From positions 62,001 to 126,000 of the forward strand of contig NZ_BMUI01000018.1 in the NCBI RefSeq assembly GCF_014650115.1: a stretch of 64,000 nt of DNA. Reading direction: 5' to 3'. Both the position numbers and the translations under genes were made by a program. Below, piece after piece: positions 1 through 9,191 of this stretch; positions within the stretch are counted from its first letter, which is position 1, and each line of letters starts with the position of its first letter. The notes beneath the pieces are model-generated. The model saw nothing but the letters and a program-made list of their open reading frames with translations. It was not told where the DNA came from and did not search any database. This stretch comes from Streptomyces olivaceoviridis (GTDB lineage Bacteria; Actinomycetota; Actinomycetes; Streptomycetales; Streptomycetaceae).

Positions 1-1
1 C

Positions 2-673
2 GGGCACCCCTTCGGTTACGACGGTCAGGGCTGCGACGTCTACACCCGCACCGTGTACGGGGCCCGTACGTCGGTGACGGTCGGGGTCCTGGCCACGCTC
101 GGGGTGTCGGTGTTCGGGTCGGTGCTGGGCGGGCTGGCGGGCTACTTCGGGGGCCTGTGGGACGCGGTGCTGTCCCGGATCACGGACATCTTCTTCGCCA
201 TCCCGGTCGTCCTCGGCGGACTCGTCCTCCTCTCGGTCGTGACCTCCAATACGGTCTGGCCGGTCATCGGGTTCATGGTGCTGCTCGGCTGGCCGCAGAT
301 CTCCCGCATCGCGCGCGGCTCGGTCATCACCGCCAAGCAGAACGACTACGTCCAGGCCGCCCGTGCCCTGGGCGCCTCCGACCCCCGCATCCTGCTGCGG
401 CACATCGCACCGAACGCCGTCGCCCCGGTGATCGTGGTGGCGACCATCGCGCTGGGCACCTACATCGCCCTGGAGGCGACCCTGTCCTACCTCGGTGTGG
501 GCCTCAAACCCCCCAGCGTCTCCTGGGGCATCGACATCTCCGCCGCCTCCCCCTACATCCGCAACGCCCCCCACGCCCTGCTGTGGCCCTCGGGCGCCCT
601 GGCGGTCACGGTGCTGGCGTTCATCATGCTGGGCGACGCGGTCCGCGACGCCCTCGACCCGAAGCTGAGGTGA
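2..673 (+). CDS. Peptide ABC importer permease, DppC/OppC type (5' truncated by window edge)
   Basis: The frame is open from base 2 to TGA 671-673, so only the C-terminal ~223 residues are visible. The first visible residues (HPFGYDGQGCDV, then YGARTSV) match the segment that precedes the membrane domain of DppC/OppC permeases. About five hydrophobic spans follow, with a cytoplasmic EAA-type loop (AARALGASDPRILLRHIAPN) that docks on the ATPases. Such a protein forms one half of the channel of an oligopeptide importer. The stop overlaps the next GTG, so it is translationally coupled to two ATPase genes. The exact substrate cannot be read from the sequence. Confidence 0.93.
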   Translation, partial: GHPFGYDGQGCDVYTRTVYGARTSVTVGVLATLGVSVFGSVLGGLAGYFGGLWDAVLSRITDIFFAIPVVLGGLVLLSVVTSNTVWPVIGFMVLLGWPQISRIARGSVITAKQNDYVQAARALGASDPRILLRHIAPNAVAPVIVVATIALGTYIALEATLSYLGVGLKPPSVSWGIDISAASPYIRNAPHALLWPSGALAVTVLAFIMLGDAVRDALDPKLR

Positions 674-1656
674 CGTCCGCCGTGCTGCTCGACGCACGCG
701 ACCTGCACGTGGAGTTCCACACCCGCGACGGGATCGCCCACGCCGTCAACGGAGTCGGCTACGCCGTCGACGCGGGTCAGACGCTGGCGGTGCTGGGGGA
801 GTCGGGGTCGGGGAAGTCGGTCACCGCGCAGGCCGTGATGGGCATCCTCGACACACCGCCCGGGCGGATCACCCAGGGGCGGATCCTGTTCCGGGGACGG
901 GACCTGCTGACGCTGAAGGGCGAGGAGCGCAGGAGGATCCGCGGCACCGAAATGGCGATGATCTTCCAGGACGCCCTGTCCGCCCTCAACCCGGTGATGA
1001 CGGTGGGGGACCAACTGGGGGAGATGTTCGTCGTCCACCGGGGCATGTCACGCAAGGACGCGCGCGCGAGGGCCGTGGAGCTGATGGAGCGGGTGCGGAT
1101 CCCGGCCGCCGCCCAGCGGGTGCGCGACTACCCGCACCAGTTCTCCGGCGGGATGCGCCAGCGCATCATGATCGCCATGGCGCTGGCCCTGGAACCGGCC
1201 CTCATCATCGCCGACGAACCCACCACCGCCCTCGACGTCACCGTCCAGGCCCAGGTCATGGACCTCCTCGCCGACCTCCAGCGCGAGTACCGCATGGGAC
1301 TGATCCTCATCACCCACGACCTGGGCGTGGTCGCCGACGTCGCCGACAGGATCGCCGTGATGTACGCGGGACGGATCGTGGAAACCGCCCCCGTCCACGA
1401 CCTCTACAAAGCCCCCGCCCACCCCTACACCCGGGGCCTGCTGGACTCCATCCCGCGCCTCGACCACAAGGGCCGGCAGCTCTACGCCATCAAGGGCCTG
1501 CCACCGAACCTGACACACATCCCGCCCGGCTGCTCCTTCCACCCCCGCTGCCCCATGGCCAGGGACGTCTGCCGCACCGACGAGCCCCCGCTGTACGAGG
1601 TGTCCGAGACGCGGGGCAGTGCCTGCCACTTCTGGAGGGAGTGCCTCGATGGCTGA
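670..1656 (+). CDS. Peptide ABC importer ATP-binding protein, DppD/OppD type
   Basis: Cytoplasmic ATPase of the peptide importer, 328 residues from a GTG that overlaps the preceding stop. Visible are a Walker A motif (GESGSGKS, near residue 43), Q-loop region, signature (FSGGMRQR), Walker B (IIADEPTTALD) and switch His (ITHD). The C-terminal oligopeptide/dipeptide extension carries the cysteine pattern CSFHPRCPMARDVC, which in this family can coordinate an Fe-S cluster. Its length fits DppD. It overlaps the following ATPase gene by 8 bp, so the three genes form one operon. A longer upstream open frame overlaps the permease and is not a plausible start. Confidence 0.93.
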   Translation: MTSAVLLDARDLHVEFHTRDGIAHAVNGVGYAVDAGQTLAVLGESGSGKSVTAQAVMGILDTPPGRITQGRILFRGRDLLTLKGEERRRIRGTEMAMIFQDALSALNPVMTVGDQLGEMFVVHRGMSRKDARARAVELMERVRIPAAAQRVRDYPHQFSGGMRQRIMIAMALALEPALIIADEPTTALDVTVQAQVMDLLADLQREYRMGLILITHDLGVVADVADRIAVMYAGRIVETAPVHDLYKAPAHPYTRGLLDSIPRLDHKGRQLYAIKGLPPNLTHIPPGCSFHPRCPMARDVCRTDEPPLYEVSETRGSACHFWRECLDG

Positions 1657-2707
1657 ACCGATCCTCGAAGTCAGCGGCCTGGTCAAGCACTACCCGCTCA
1701 CCCGGGGCGTCCTGTTCAAGAAGCAGATCGGCGCGGTCAAGGCCGTCGACGGCGTCGACTTCACCCTCGCCCAGGGCGAGACCCTCGGCATCGTCGGCGA
1801 ATCGGGCTGCGGCAAGTCCACCGTCGCCAGACTCCTGTGCGGCCTCGAACGACCCACCGCCGGCACCATCACGTTCAAGGGCGAGGACATCACCCGGCTG
1901 TCCGGCAAGGCCCTCAAAGCCGTGCGCCGCAACATCCAGATGGTGTTCCAGGACCCGTACACCTCCCTCAACCCCCGCATGACGGTCGGCGACATCATCG
2001 GCGAGCCCTACGACATCCACCCCGAAGCGGCCCCCAAGGGCGACCGCCGCCGCAGGGTGCAGGAACTGCTGGACGTCGTCGGCCTCGACCCCGAGTACAT
2101 CAACCGCTACCCCCACCAGTTCTCCGGCGGCCAGCGCCAGCGCATCGGCATCGCCCGCGGACTGGCACTGCGCCCCGAGATCATCGTCGCGGACGAACCC
2201 GTCTCCGCGCTCGACGTCTCCATCCAGGCGCAGGTCGTCAACCTCCTCGCCCGGCTCCAGACGGAGTTCGACCTCTCCTACCTCTTCATCGCGCACGACC
2301 TGTCCATCGTCCGCCACATCTCCGACCGCGTCGCCGTGATGTACCTGGGCCGCATCGTGGAGACCGGACGCGACAGCGAGATCTACGACCACCCCACCCA
2401 CCCCTACACCCAGGCCCTGCTCTCCGCCGTCCCCGTACCCGATCCCGACGCCCGCGAACACCGCGAACGGATCATCCTCACCGGCGACGTGCCCTCCCCC
2501 GCCGACATCCCCTCCGGCTGCCGGTTCCGCACCCGCTGCTGGAAAGCACAGGAACGCTGTGTCGTGGAGGTCCCCGCGCTCGCCGTGCCGGCCGCCTTCC
2601 GCGACGCGGCCGGTCCCGCCGCGCACCCGTCGGCCTGTCACTTCGCGGAGGAGAAGCAAGTGGTGCCGCCGGAGGAGTCCCGGCTGAACGGCAACGGGCC
2701 GGGGTGA
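1649..2707 (+). CDS. Peptide ABC importer ATP-binding protein, DppF/OppF type
   Basis: Second ATPase of the importer, 352 residues. ATG 1649 was chosen because GGAGGGA lies 8 bases upstream and the protein then begins MAEPILEV, right before the ABC domain. Walker A is GESGCGKS, the signature FSGGQRQR and Walker B VADEPVSALD. The C-terminal oligo-HPY extension contains CRFRTRCWKAQERC. DppD and DppF type ATPases act as a heterodimer under the two permeases. It is the last gene of the operon; its stop codon lies inside a strong terminator hairpin. Confidence 0.93.
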   Translation: MAEPILEVSGLVKHYPLTRGVLFKKQIGAVKAVDGVDFTLAQGETLGIVGESGCGKSTVARLLCGLERPTAGTITFKGEDITRLSGKALKAVRRNIQMVFQDPYTSLNPRMTVGDIIGEPYDIHPEAAPKGDRRRRVQELLDVVGLDPEYINRYPHQFSGGQRQRIGIARGLALRPEIIVADEPVSALDVSIQAQVVNLLARLQTEFDLSYLFIAHDLSIVRHISDRVAVMYLGRIVETGRDSEIYDHPTHPYTQALLSAVPVPDPDAREHRERIILTGDVPSPADIPSGCRFRTRCWKAQERCVVEVPALAVPAAFRDAAGPAAHPSACHFAEEKQVVPPEESRLNGNGPG

Positions 2708-2728
2708 CATGGCGCACCCCGGCCCGTT
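2693..2728 (+). terminator. Strong hairpin terminator of the peptide-importer operon
   Basis: A perfect 14-bp inverted repeat, AACGGGCCGGGGTG / CACCCCGGCCCGTT, with an 8-base loop. The left arm contains the stop codon of the last importer gene. There is no U-tract, which is usual for Streptomyces. It may serve both strands, because the peptidase gene ends about 80 bp further on in the opposite direction. Confidence 0.8.
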
Positions 2729-2807
2729 CACGGCACCCGCACGGCCGTACGTCCTTCAGGATGCCGTGTCCGTATAGCGGCACGACTTCCGTGAAGTTGC
2801 CTGTGTG

Positions 2808-4949
2808 TTAACGCGGTTCACCGGCGTCTGCGGGCCGGGACAGGGACCGGCGGAGGAAGTCCAGCTGGAGCAGGAGCAGGTTCTCCGCGACCGTCTCCTG
2901 CGGGGTCATGTGGGTCACCCCGGACAGCGGCAGCACCTCGTGCGGGCGGCCGGCGGCCAGCAGGGCGGAGGACAGGCGCAGGGAGTGCGCGACGACCACG
3001 TTGTCGTCCGCCAGCCCGTGGACGACCAGCATCGGGCGGTGCGGCTCGGCGGGGTCGACCAGGCCCGCGTCGTCGATCACCGAGTTGCGCCGGTACACCT
3101 CCGGCTGCTCGTTCGGGTCGCCGAGATAGCGTTCCTGGTAGTGGGTGTCGTACAGCCTGAGGTCGGTGACCGGCGCGCCGACCACCGCCGCGTGGAAGAC
3201 GTCCGGGCGGCGCAGCACCGCCAGCGCCGCCAGGTAGCCGCCGAAGGACCAGCCCCGGATCGCCACCCGGGTCAGGTCCAGCGGGAACCGCTCGGCGAGC
3301 GCGTGCAGGGCGTCGACCTGGTCCTGGAGGACGACCGCCGCCACGTCGTCCCGGATCGACTTCTCCCAGGCGGGCGAGCGGCCCGGGGTGCCCCGTCCGT
3401 CGGCGACGACCACCGCGAAGCCCTGGTCGGCGAACCACTGGGAGGTGAGGTGGGCGTTGTGCGCGGCGGCCACGCGCTGGCCGTGCGGACCGCCGTAGGG
3501 GTCCAGGAGAACCGGCAGGGGAGTGTCACCGGGGTAGTCCCGTGGCATAAGCACGGCGCACGGAATTCGGCGTGCGCCCCCCTGCGTGAGAGTGACCCGG
3601 GGGGACAAACCGGGATCTTCGGCGTACGACCGGACAGTAGCCGTCTGTTTTCCGTCACACAGCACCTGGACCCGGGCGCCCGGCCGGTCCAGCGCGGCGG
3701 ACACGAGGACGGTCACGTTCCCCGCGCGCACCGCCGAGTGCACACCGGGCTCCCGCGACAGGCGCTCCACGCCCAGTTCGTTCACCCGGTACACATGAAC
3801 TTCGCCAATTTCCGGCGCCTCGGCCTCCGGGCCGGAAGAGGCGGAAACCAGTACGTCGTCCGCACCCACGTCCAGAACCGCCCGCAGATGCAACTGACCG
3901 CTGGTCAAGGGACGTTCGCCGACCGCCAGGACTCGTGCGCCGCCCTCGTCCGCGATACGGACAAGCTGCCCCGAGGGGCTCCAGCAGGGCACACCGGCGA
4001 ACAGTTCCAGCCAAGTTGGATCTTCATCGGCGTGCACCATCCGCGTGGCCCCGGAATCCGGCTCCACCGCCAGGTACAGCTGGCTGCGCTGATCCCGCGC
4101 CTGCACCAGCAGCAGCGGCGCACCCGCCTCTGACCAGTGCACACGTGCCAGATACGGGTAGCGCCGGCGGTCCCACACCACCTCCGTGCGCGTCCCGTCC
4201 AGCCCGTACACGAACAGGCGGACGTCCGCGTTGGGGGTGCCCGCGGCCGGGTACCGGATGCCGGCCGGCTCACGGTCCGGGTGGGCCGGATCGGAGATCC
4301 ACCACCGCCGTACCGGCGTGTCGTCCACGCGTGCCACGAGCAGCCGGTCCGATCCCGGCGCCCACCAGAAGCCCCGCGAACGCGCCATCTCCTCCGCCGC
4401 GATGAACTCCGCGAGGCCGTAGGAGACGTCCGCCGACTCCGGCTCGGCCAGCGCCCGGTCGCCGTCGCCCCCGGCGCCCACGACCCGCAGCGCGCCCCCG
4501 GCGACGTACGCGATGTGCCGGCCGTCGGGGGCCGGGCGCGGGTCGATCACCGGACCTGGGACGGGGAGTTCGCGTGCCGTCCCGGCGCGCAGCTCCGCCG
4601 CGAAAAGCCGCCCTGACAAGGCGAAAGACGCCAACTCCAGGGCACTGTCGGTGGCATAGCCGATGATCCCGGCGCCGCCCTCGCGGCTGCGCTCGCGGCG
4701 CGCCCGCTCCTCGGCCGAGAGCTCCTCGGCGGCACCCTGGAGGAGCGCGCGCGGATCGGCCGCCAGGCGCTCCGCACCCCCCGGAAGATCCATGACCCAC
4801 AGGGAGTTGGCCCGGTCGGTGCCCGAGCCGGAACGCAGGAACGCGACACGCGAACCGTCGGGTGCCACGGTGAACGCACGCGGCGCGCCGAGCGTGAACC
4901 GCTGGGTCCGGGCGTGCCGACGGGGGAAGGAGTCAGCCTCGGTCGTCAT
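2808..4949 (-). CDS. S9 family serine peptidase (prolyl oligopeptidase / DPP-IV-like)
   Basis: A 713-residue protein. The N-terminal ~440 residues look like the beta-propeller that gates access in S9 peptidases; the C-terminal ~250 residues are the alpha/beta-hydrolase peptidase domain. The nucleophile Ser568 lies in GWSFGGY, followed by the Asp region GLADDNV and the His region GVTHMT, all in the expected order. Residues FIAAEEMARSRGFWW match the double-Glu substrate N-terminus recognition motif of DPP-IV-like members. ATG 4949 was preferred over an upstream in-frame start at 5129 because homology begins here (MTTEADSFPR). Cleavage of X-Pro peptides, perhaps those imported by the neighbouring ABC system, is an inference from context. 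Confidence 0.88.
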   Translation of the reverse strand: MTTEADSFPRRHARTQRFTLGAPRAFTVAPDGSRVAFLRSGSGTDRANSLWVMDLPGGAERLAADPRALLQGAAEELSAEERARRERSREGGAGIIGYATDSALELASFALSGRLFAAELRAGTARELPVPGPVIDPRPAPDGRHIAYVAGGALRVVGAGGDGDRALAEPESADVSYGLAEFIAAEEMARSRGFWWAPGSDRLLVARVDDTPVRRWWISDPAHPDREPAGIRYPAAGTPNADVRLFVYGLDGTRTEVVWDRRRYPYLARVHWSEAGAPLLLVQARDQRSQLYLAVEPDSGATRMVHADEDPTWLELFAGVPCWSPSGQLVRIADEGGARVLAVGERPLTSGQLHLRAVLDVGADDVLVSASSGPEAEAPEIGEVHVYRVNELGVERLSREPGVHSAVRAGNVTVLVSAALDRPGARVQVLCDGKQTATVRSYAEDPGLSPRVTLTQGGARRIPCAVLMPRDYPGDTPLPVLLDPYGGPHGQRVAAAHNAHLTSQWFADQGFAVVVADGRGTPGRSPAWEKSIRDDVAAVVLQDQVDALHALAERFPLDLTRVAIRGWSFGGYLAALAVLRRPDVFHAAVVGAPVTDLRLYDTHYQERYLGDPNEQPEVYRRNSVIDDAGLVDPAEPHRPMLVVHGLADDNVVVAHSLRLSSALLAAGRPHEVLPLSGVTHMTPQETVAENLLLLQLDFLRRSLSRPADAGEPR

Positions 4950-5122
4950 ACCCCGACCATATTGGCCATGCGCCCCCTTGTGCGGCTGTGCGCCGATCGA
5001 TGCGCGAGTACGGATAGTTATGATCACTACCGCAGAGTGGGTAGGAACCTGCTGTCGTCTGCATGGAATTGCTCTACTGATCTGGAACCCGCGTCCCCTG
5101 GGATCTTTGGAGGTGAGCCGCC

Positions 5123-5317
5123 GTGGCACTCTCGATTTCGGCGGTGGTGCTGCTGGCGATCATCGTCTTCCTGCTGATCAAGAAGTCAGGGCTGAAGGGC
5201 GGCCACGCGGTCGTCTGCATCCTGCTCGGCTTCTATCTCTCCTCCTCGACCGTGGCTCCCACGATCAGCGAGCTGACGACCAACGTTGCGAGCATGATCG
5301 GCAGCATCAAGTTCTGA
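5123..5317 (+). CDS. Small conserved membrane protein, 64 residues
   Basis: GTG start preceded by GGAGGTGAG at 5109-5117, an excellent ribosome binding site. The peptide has one clear N-terminal transmembrane helix (ISAVVLLAIIVFLLI), a KKSGLKGG turn and a second moderately hydrophobic segment (AVVCILLGFYLSSS). I recognise it as a recurrent small hypothetical membrane protein of Streptomyces found beside S9 peptidases, without a known function. A strong hairpin follows within 30 bp. Confidence 0.75.
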   Translation: MALSISAVVLLAIIVFLLIKKSGLKGGHAVVCILLGFYLSSSTVAPTISELTTNVASMIGSIKF

Positions 5318-5340
5318 CGGCCGGCGTGGCGACGGCGGCT

Positions 5341-5376
5341 GGACGACTGGCGACCTGATCCGGTCGCCAGCTGTCC
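5341..5376 (+). terminator. Hairpin downstream of the small membrane protein gene
   Basis: CTGGCGACC-TGATCC-GGTCGCCAG is a perfect 9-bp stem with a 6-base loop. GGAC/GTCC extends the pairing outward after a small internal mismatch. It most likely terminates the gene ending at 5317. It also marks the left edge of the accessory island, so an attachment or recombination role cannot be excluded. Confidence 0.65.
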
Positions 5377-5464
5377 GATCCCGCTGCTCGTAGCCGCCTG
5401 ACTCCGTAAGCTGTGCCGTCCTGGACGAGCGAGGCTTAGGGGCCGGAGGGCGCACGACGAGAGC

Positions 5465-8400
5465 GTGGACAAGCGGCTTCGGGGGCTTGCGAAGGCGTCC
5501 CCCAACTTCGGGCGCCTTTACGGGTACCAGCCGCTGCTCGCCATCTATGGTTCGCAAGCGGAGCTCACCGTCTTCACCAATCCGAACGTCGCCTACGTCA
5601 GCGCAGGCCAGTTCGGTGAGGTGCTGGCCGAGGAGTTCGTCACGCGGACGGGCACGCGTGTCCAGGGGACGAACCAGGTCGACCGCATCAACGCTCTGAC
5701 CCGGGCCGGCGTCCTCGTCGGCTGGAGCCGTGATGCCTTCCACAAGCTGCGCCGGGGCCGCAACGATGCCGCGCACAACCATCTCTTCGACACCACGAAG
5801 GCCCTGGAAGCCCTGAAGCTGTGCTGGCAGCTGGGTGACCTCTTCGACCGCGCCATGGGCGGCACCCGCGCGGTGACCGCGTTCGTCCCCCCCACCTTCC
5901 CGGCCGAGACGCCGGAGACCGATCCGCAGGAGATCGCGGAACTGCGCGTGGCGCTGGAGGGGCACCAGCGCACGCTGGCGGAGTCCCGGGTAAAGCTGTC
6001 GGAGGTCGGCGACCGCCTGGAGGCGGAGCGCCGAGCCCGTGCCGAGGCAGAAAGGATCATCGCTGGCGCCGAGCAGGCCAAGGCGACGTACGCCGCACAG
6101 GTCGAGGAACTGCGGGCACAGGTCGCGGAACTGAGGGCCACCCATCAGCAGCGGTACGACGTCGAACGGCTCAAGCCCCGCCCGATCGCCTCCGCCGCCC
6201 GTGACGCGATCGTGGAGCGCGCCCAGCGCCCCGCCCCGCTCAACGAGGTACAGGCACGGGAGAAGATCGATGCCATGCTGGCCAAGGCGGGCTGGCTGAT
6301 CCAGGACAAGGCGGACGCCAACCCGCTGGCGGGTACGGGCGTCGCCATCCGCGAGTTCACCCTCGCCACCGGCCGCGCCGACTACGTCCTCTACGTCGAC
6401 GGGAAGATCGTCGGCGTCATCGAGGCCAAGCGCGAGGGGACCCCCCTGGCCGGTGCCCTCGCCCAGAACGAGCGGTACGCGGCGGGCGTGCTCAAGGAGC
6501 ACGCCCTGGCCGTGTGGCGCCGCGACGAGCCCTTCGCGTTCCGCTACGCCACCACCGGCACCGAGACGTACTTCCTCAACCGTGTGGACCCGGACGCCCG
6601 CTCCCGCGAGGTCTTCACCTTCCACCGCCCGGACACCGTCCTCGCGTGGATGCGGCACGCCGACGAGCACCCGGACGCGCCGACCTTCCGAGCGGCCCTG
6701 CGGACCCGTATGCCGCTGCTGGAGACCCATGGCCTGCGCATGGCCCAGGTGGAGGCCATCACGGGCCTGGAGGGCTCCCTGGCGGCCGACCAGCCGCGCG
6801 CCCTCATACAGATGGCCACGGGCGCCGGCAAGACGTTCACCGCCGTCACCGAGACCTACCGGCTGCTCCGGTACGCGGGTGCCCGCCGGATCCTCTTCCT
6901 CGTCGACCGCAACAACCTCGGCCGCCAGGCCCGCGCGGAGTTCGACAAGTACCGCACGCCGGACGAGAACCGGAAGCTCACCGACCTCTACAACGTCGAC
7001 ATGCTGGGCCGCGGCGGCCTCCAGGAGACCTCCTCGGTCGTCATCTCGACGATCCAGCGGATGTACGCCCTCCTGAAGGGCGAGCCGCTGGACGACGGGC
7101 CGGAGACCGAGGACCGCGAGGACGACGCGGCCTCGCCCCTGGACGAGTCCTACGTGGCGGACGAGCCGATCACGGTCGAGTACAACCCCGACGTCCCGAT
7201 CGAGTCCTTCGACGTGATCGTCGTCGACGAGTGCCACCGCTCCATCTACGGCCTGTGGCGCGGGGTCCTGGAGTACTTCGACGCCCACCTCGTCGGCCTC
7301 ACCGCCACGCCCACCCGCCAGACCAAGGGCTTCTTCGACCACAACGAAGTCTCGCGCTACACCTACGAGCAGGCTGTCGCCGACGGCGTGAACGTCGACT
7401 TCGACATCGTGCGCATCAAGACCGACCTGCGGGACGAGGGCGCCGTCGCGACGATCGAGGCGGGCACGACGGTCCGCATCCGCGACCGGCAGACCCGTGC
7501 CCAGCGGTACGAGGAGCTGGACGAGGACTTCACCTACACCGCCCCGCAGATCGGCCGCACGGTCATCACGGAGGACGAGGTCCGTGCCGTGCTGACGGTC
7601 TACCGGGACAACTGGAAGCGTTGGTTCCCCGGCCGGGCCGACCTCCCCAAGACACTGATCTTCGCCGGTCCCTACGACGACCACGCCGATGAGGTGCTCA
7701 AGCAGGTCAAGCAGGTCTTCGGCCGGGGCGACGAGTTCGCCAAGAAGATCACCTACCGCTCCCGCGACAACGGCGACGACCCCGAGGCCCTGATCAACGA
7801 TCTGCGCAACTCGCCCCGGCTGCGAGTTGCGGTCACCGTCGACATGATCGCCACGGGCACGGACGTGAAGCCGCTGGAGTGCGTGATCTTCCTGCGGCCG
7901 GTGAAGAGCCCGGTGATGTTCGAGCAGATGAAGGGGCGCGGTGCCCGTTCCATCGACGCGGACGAGCTGAAGGCGGTCACCCCGGAGGCGGCGCCCGACC
8001 TGAAGAAGGACCGTTTCGTCCTGATCGACGCGGTCGGCGTCACGGACTCCCCGCTGGTGGACGCCCGCCCGCTGATCCCGGCCGGAGCCGAACGCGGTGT
8101 CTCGCTGGCCAAGCTCCTCGACAAGGCCGGCACGCGGTCCCTGACGGCCGACGAGGCGGAGACGCTGGCGCGCCGCCTGGCCCGCATCGACCGACAGCTG
8201 GGCGACGAGGAGAGGACGCTCCTGGCCCGGACGTCCGGGGGAGTGAGCCTGGCCGACCTGGCCCGCCGCATCACGGACGCGGTGGATGTGGACACCCAGG
8301 ACCGGGCCCGGCACGAGGGCGGCCCCGAACTGGCGCAGAAGCTGGTCCAGGACGCGGTGGCCCCGCTCACCGCCCGCCCGGAGCTGCGCAAGCTGATCCT

Positions 8401-9145
8401 GGAGATCCGTCACCAGCAGGACCTGTCTCTTCGAGGGCGGCGCGGGCGAGAAGGTCCGCCGCAAGCTGCTCGACGAGTTCGACCTGCACACCATCCTGCG
8501 GCTGCCCACTGGCATCTTCTACGCGGGCGGCGTGAAGGCGAACGTCCTCTTCTTCGAGAAGAAGCCCCCGCGCGCGGACGGCAAGCCCCACACCACCGAG
8601 ACGTGGGTCTACGACTTCCGCACGGGCCAGCACTTCACGCTCAAGCAGCGCCCGCTCACCCGCGCCCACCTGGACGACTTCGTGACGGCCTACCGGCCGG
8701 GCGAGCCCCGCTCCTCCCGCGTCGAGTCCGAGGACGAGAACGGGCCGTTCAAGAAGTTCAGCTACGAGGACCTGATCGCCCGCGACAAGGTCAACCTCGA
8801 CATCACATGGATGAAGGACCCATCCCTCGACGACGCCGACAGCGGCCTGCAGCCCGAGGTGATCGCCGAGGAGATCGTCCGCGACCTCCAGTCCGCCCTG
8901 ACGGAGTTTACGGCCATCGCCCGCTCCCTGGGCGGCGACGTGGACGTACCGGAGGTCGAGGCCGAGTAGGGGAGTGCCCGGTCAGCCCCCGCTCGCGTAC
9001 GGCACGAAGCCGGCCCACGCGGCGGGGGCGAAGGCCAGCTGGGGACCCTCGATGTTCTTGGAGTCACGCACGTGGACGGTGCCGGGCTCGGTGGCGATCT
9101 CGACGCAGGAGTCGCCTTCTGGCCCGCTGCTGTAGCTGCTCTTGA
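5465..9145 (+). CDS. hsdR: Type I restriction endonuclease subunit HsdR, 3' end replaced by out-of-frame hsdM sequence (probably non-functional)
   Basis: From GTG 5465 the first ~986 codons are HsdR-like. In order there is a DUF4145-like N-terminus, a coiled segment (residues ~160-230), and a PD-(D/E)xK nuclease region with RADYVLY and the E-x-K motif in IEAKRE (~319-321). Then comes a superfamily 2 translocase with Walker A TGAGKT (~450) and motif II DECH (588-591), and helicase motifs to about residue 880. At base ~8424 homology stops abruptly (EIRHQQDL) and the sequence jumps into hsdM in another frame. The remaining ~240 codons to 9145 are therefore nonsense, and the usual C-terminal domain is missing. 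No hsdS is present. A deletion between hsdR and hsdM or an assembly join would explain this. Confidence 0.8.
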   Translation: MDKRLRGLAKASPNFGRLYGYQPLLAIYGSQAELTVFTNPNVAYVSAGQFGEVLAEEFVTRTGTRVQGTNQVDRINALTRAGVLVGWSRDAFHKLRRGRNDAAHNHLFDTTKALEALKLCWQLGDLFDRAMGGTRAVTAFVPPTFPAETPETDPQEIAELRVALEGHQRTLAESRVKLSEVGDRLEAERRARAEAERIIAGAEQAKATYAAQVEELRAQVAELRATHQQRYDVERLKPRPIASAARDAIVERAQRPAPLNEVQAREKIDAMLAKAGWLIQDKADANPLAGTGVAIREFTLATGRADYVLYVDGKIVGVIEAKREGTPLAGALAQNERYAAGVLKEHALAVWRRDEPFAFRYATTGTETYFLNRVDPDARSREVFTFHRPDTVLAWMRHADEHPDAPTFRAALRTRMPLLETHGLRMAQVEAITGLEGSLAADQPRALIQMATGAGKTFTAVTETYRLLRYAGARRILFLVDRNNLGRQARAEFDKYRTPDENRKLTDLYNVDMLGRGGLQETSSVVISTIQRMYALLKGEPLDDGPETEDREDDAASPLDESYVADEPITVEYNPDVPIESFDVIVVDECHRSIYGLWRGVLEYFDAHLVGLTATPTRQTKGFFDHNEVSRYTYEQAVADGVNVDFDIVRIKTDLRDEGAVATIEAGTTVRIRDRQTRAQRYEELDEDFTYTAPQIGRTVITEDEVRAVLTVYRDNWKRWFPGRADLPKTLIFAGPYDDHADEVLKQVKQVFGRGDEFAKKITYRSRDNGDDPEALINDLRNSPRLRVAVTVDMIATGTDVKPLECVIFLRPVKSPVMFEQMKGRGARSIDADELKAVTPEAAPDLKKDRFVLIDAVGVTDSPLVDARPLIPAGAERGVSLAKLLDKAGTRSLTADEAETLARRLARIDRQLGDEERTLLARTSGGVSLADLARRITDAVDVDTQDRARHEGGPELAQKLVQDAVAPLTARPELRKLILEIRHQQDLSLRGRRGREGPPQAARRVRPAHHPAAAHWHLLRGRREGERPLLREEAPARGRQAPHHRDVGLRLPHGPALHAQAAPAHPRPPGRLRDGLPAGRAPLLPRRVRGRERAVQEVQLRGPDRPRQGQPRHHMDEGPIPRRRRQRPAARGDRRGDRPRPPVRPDGVYGHRPLPGRRRGRTGGRGRVGECPVSPRSRTARSRPTRRGRRPAGDPRCSWSHARGRCRARWRSRRRSRLLARCCSCS
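8427..8969 (+). pseudogene. hsdM: 3' remnant of hsdM (type I N6-adenine DNA methyltransferase subunit)
   Basis: From base 8427 the +3 frame reads LFEGGAGEKVRRKLLDEFDL, then LPTGIFYAGGVKANVLFF. This is the region after the NPPF catalytic motif of HsdM/N6 DNA methylases, and it continues through ITWMKD to a normal stop at 8969. The upstream two thirds, with the SAM-binding and NPPF motifs, are absent, so the fragment cannot methylate. An internal ATG at 8532 could in principle start a 145-residue product. It overlaps the out-of-frame tail of hsdR. Confidence 0.8.
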
Positions 9146-9191
9146 ACCAGGCCAGGTCGGAGGTGTCCGTGGCGGAGGCCTTGCGGATCAT
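8982..9191 (-). CDS. DUF397 domain protein
   Basis: A 69-residue protein with the DUF397 hallmarks: WFKSSYSSGPEGDSCVEIA near residue 15, VRDSK, and an aromatic C-terminus (WAGFVPYA). Such proteins are encoded next to DUF5753 HTH regulators in Streptomyces and are thought to act as their partners. Here the ATG overlaps the TGA of the HTH gene by 4 bp (ATGA), so translation is coupled. Its biochemical activity is unknown. Confidence 0.88.
   Translation of the reverse strand: MIRKASATDTSDLAWFKSSYSSGPEGDSCVEIATEPGTVHVRDSKNIEGPQLAFAPAAWAGFVPYASGG

Noticed and set aside
5186..8515. An open frame of over 1100 codons on the minus strand opposite hsdR
   Set aside because: It is the antisense of a GC-rich gene; G/C third positions remove stop codons. 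The peptide is His/Arg/Val-rich without any domain.
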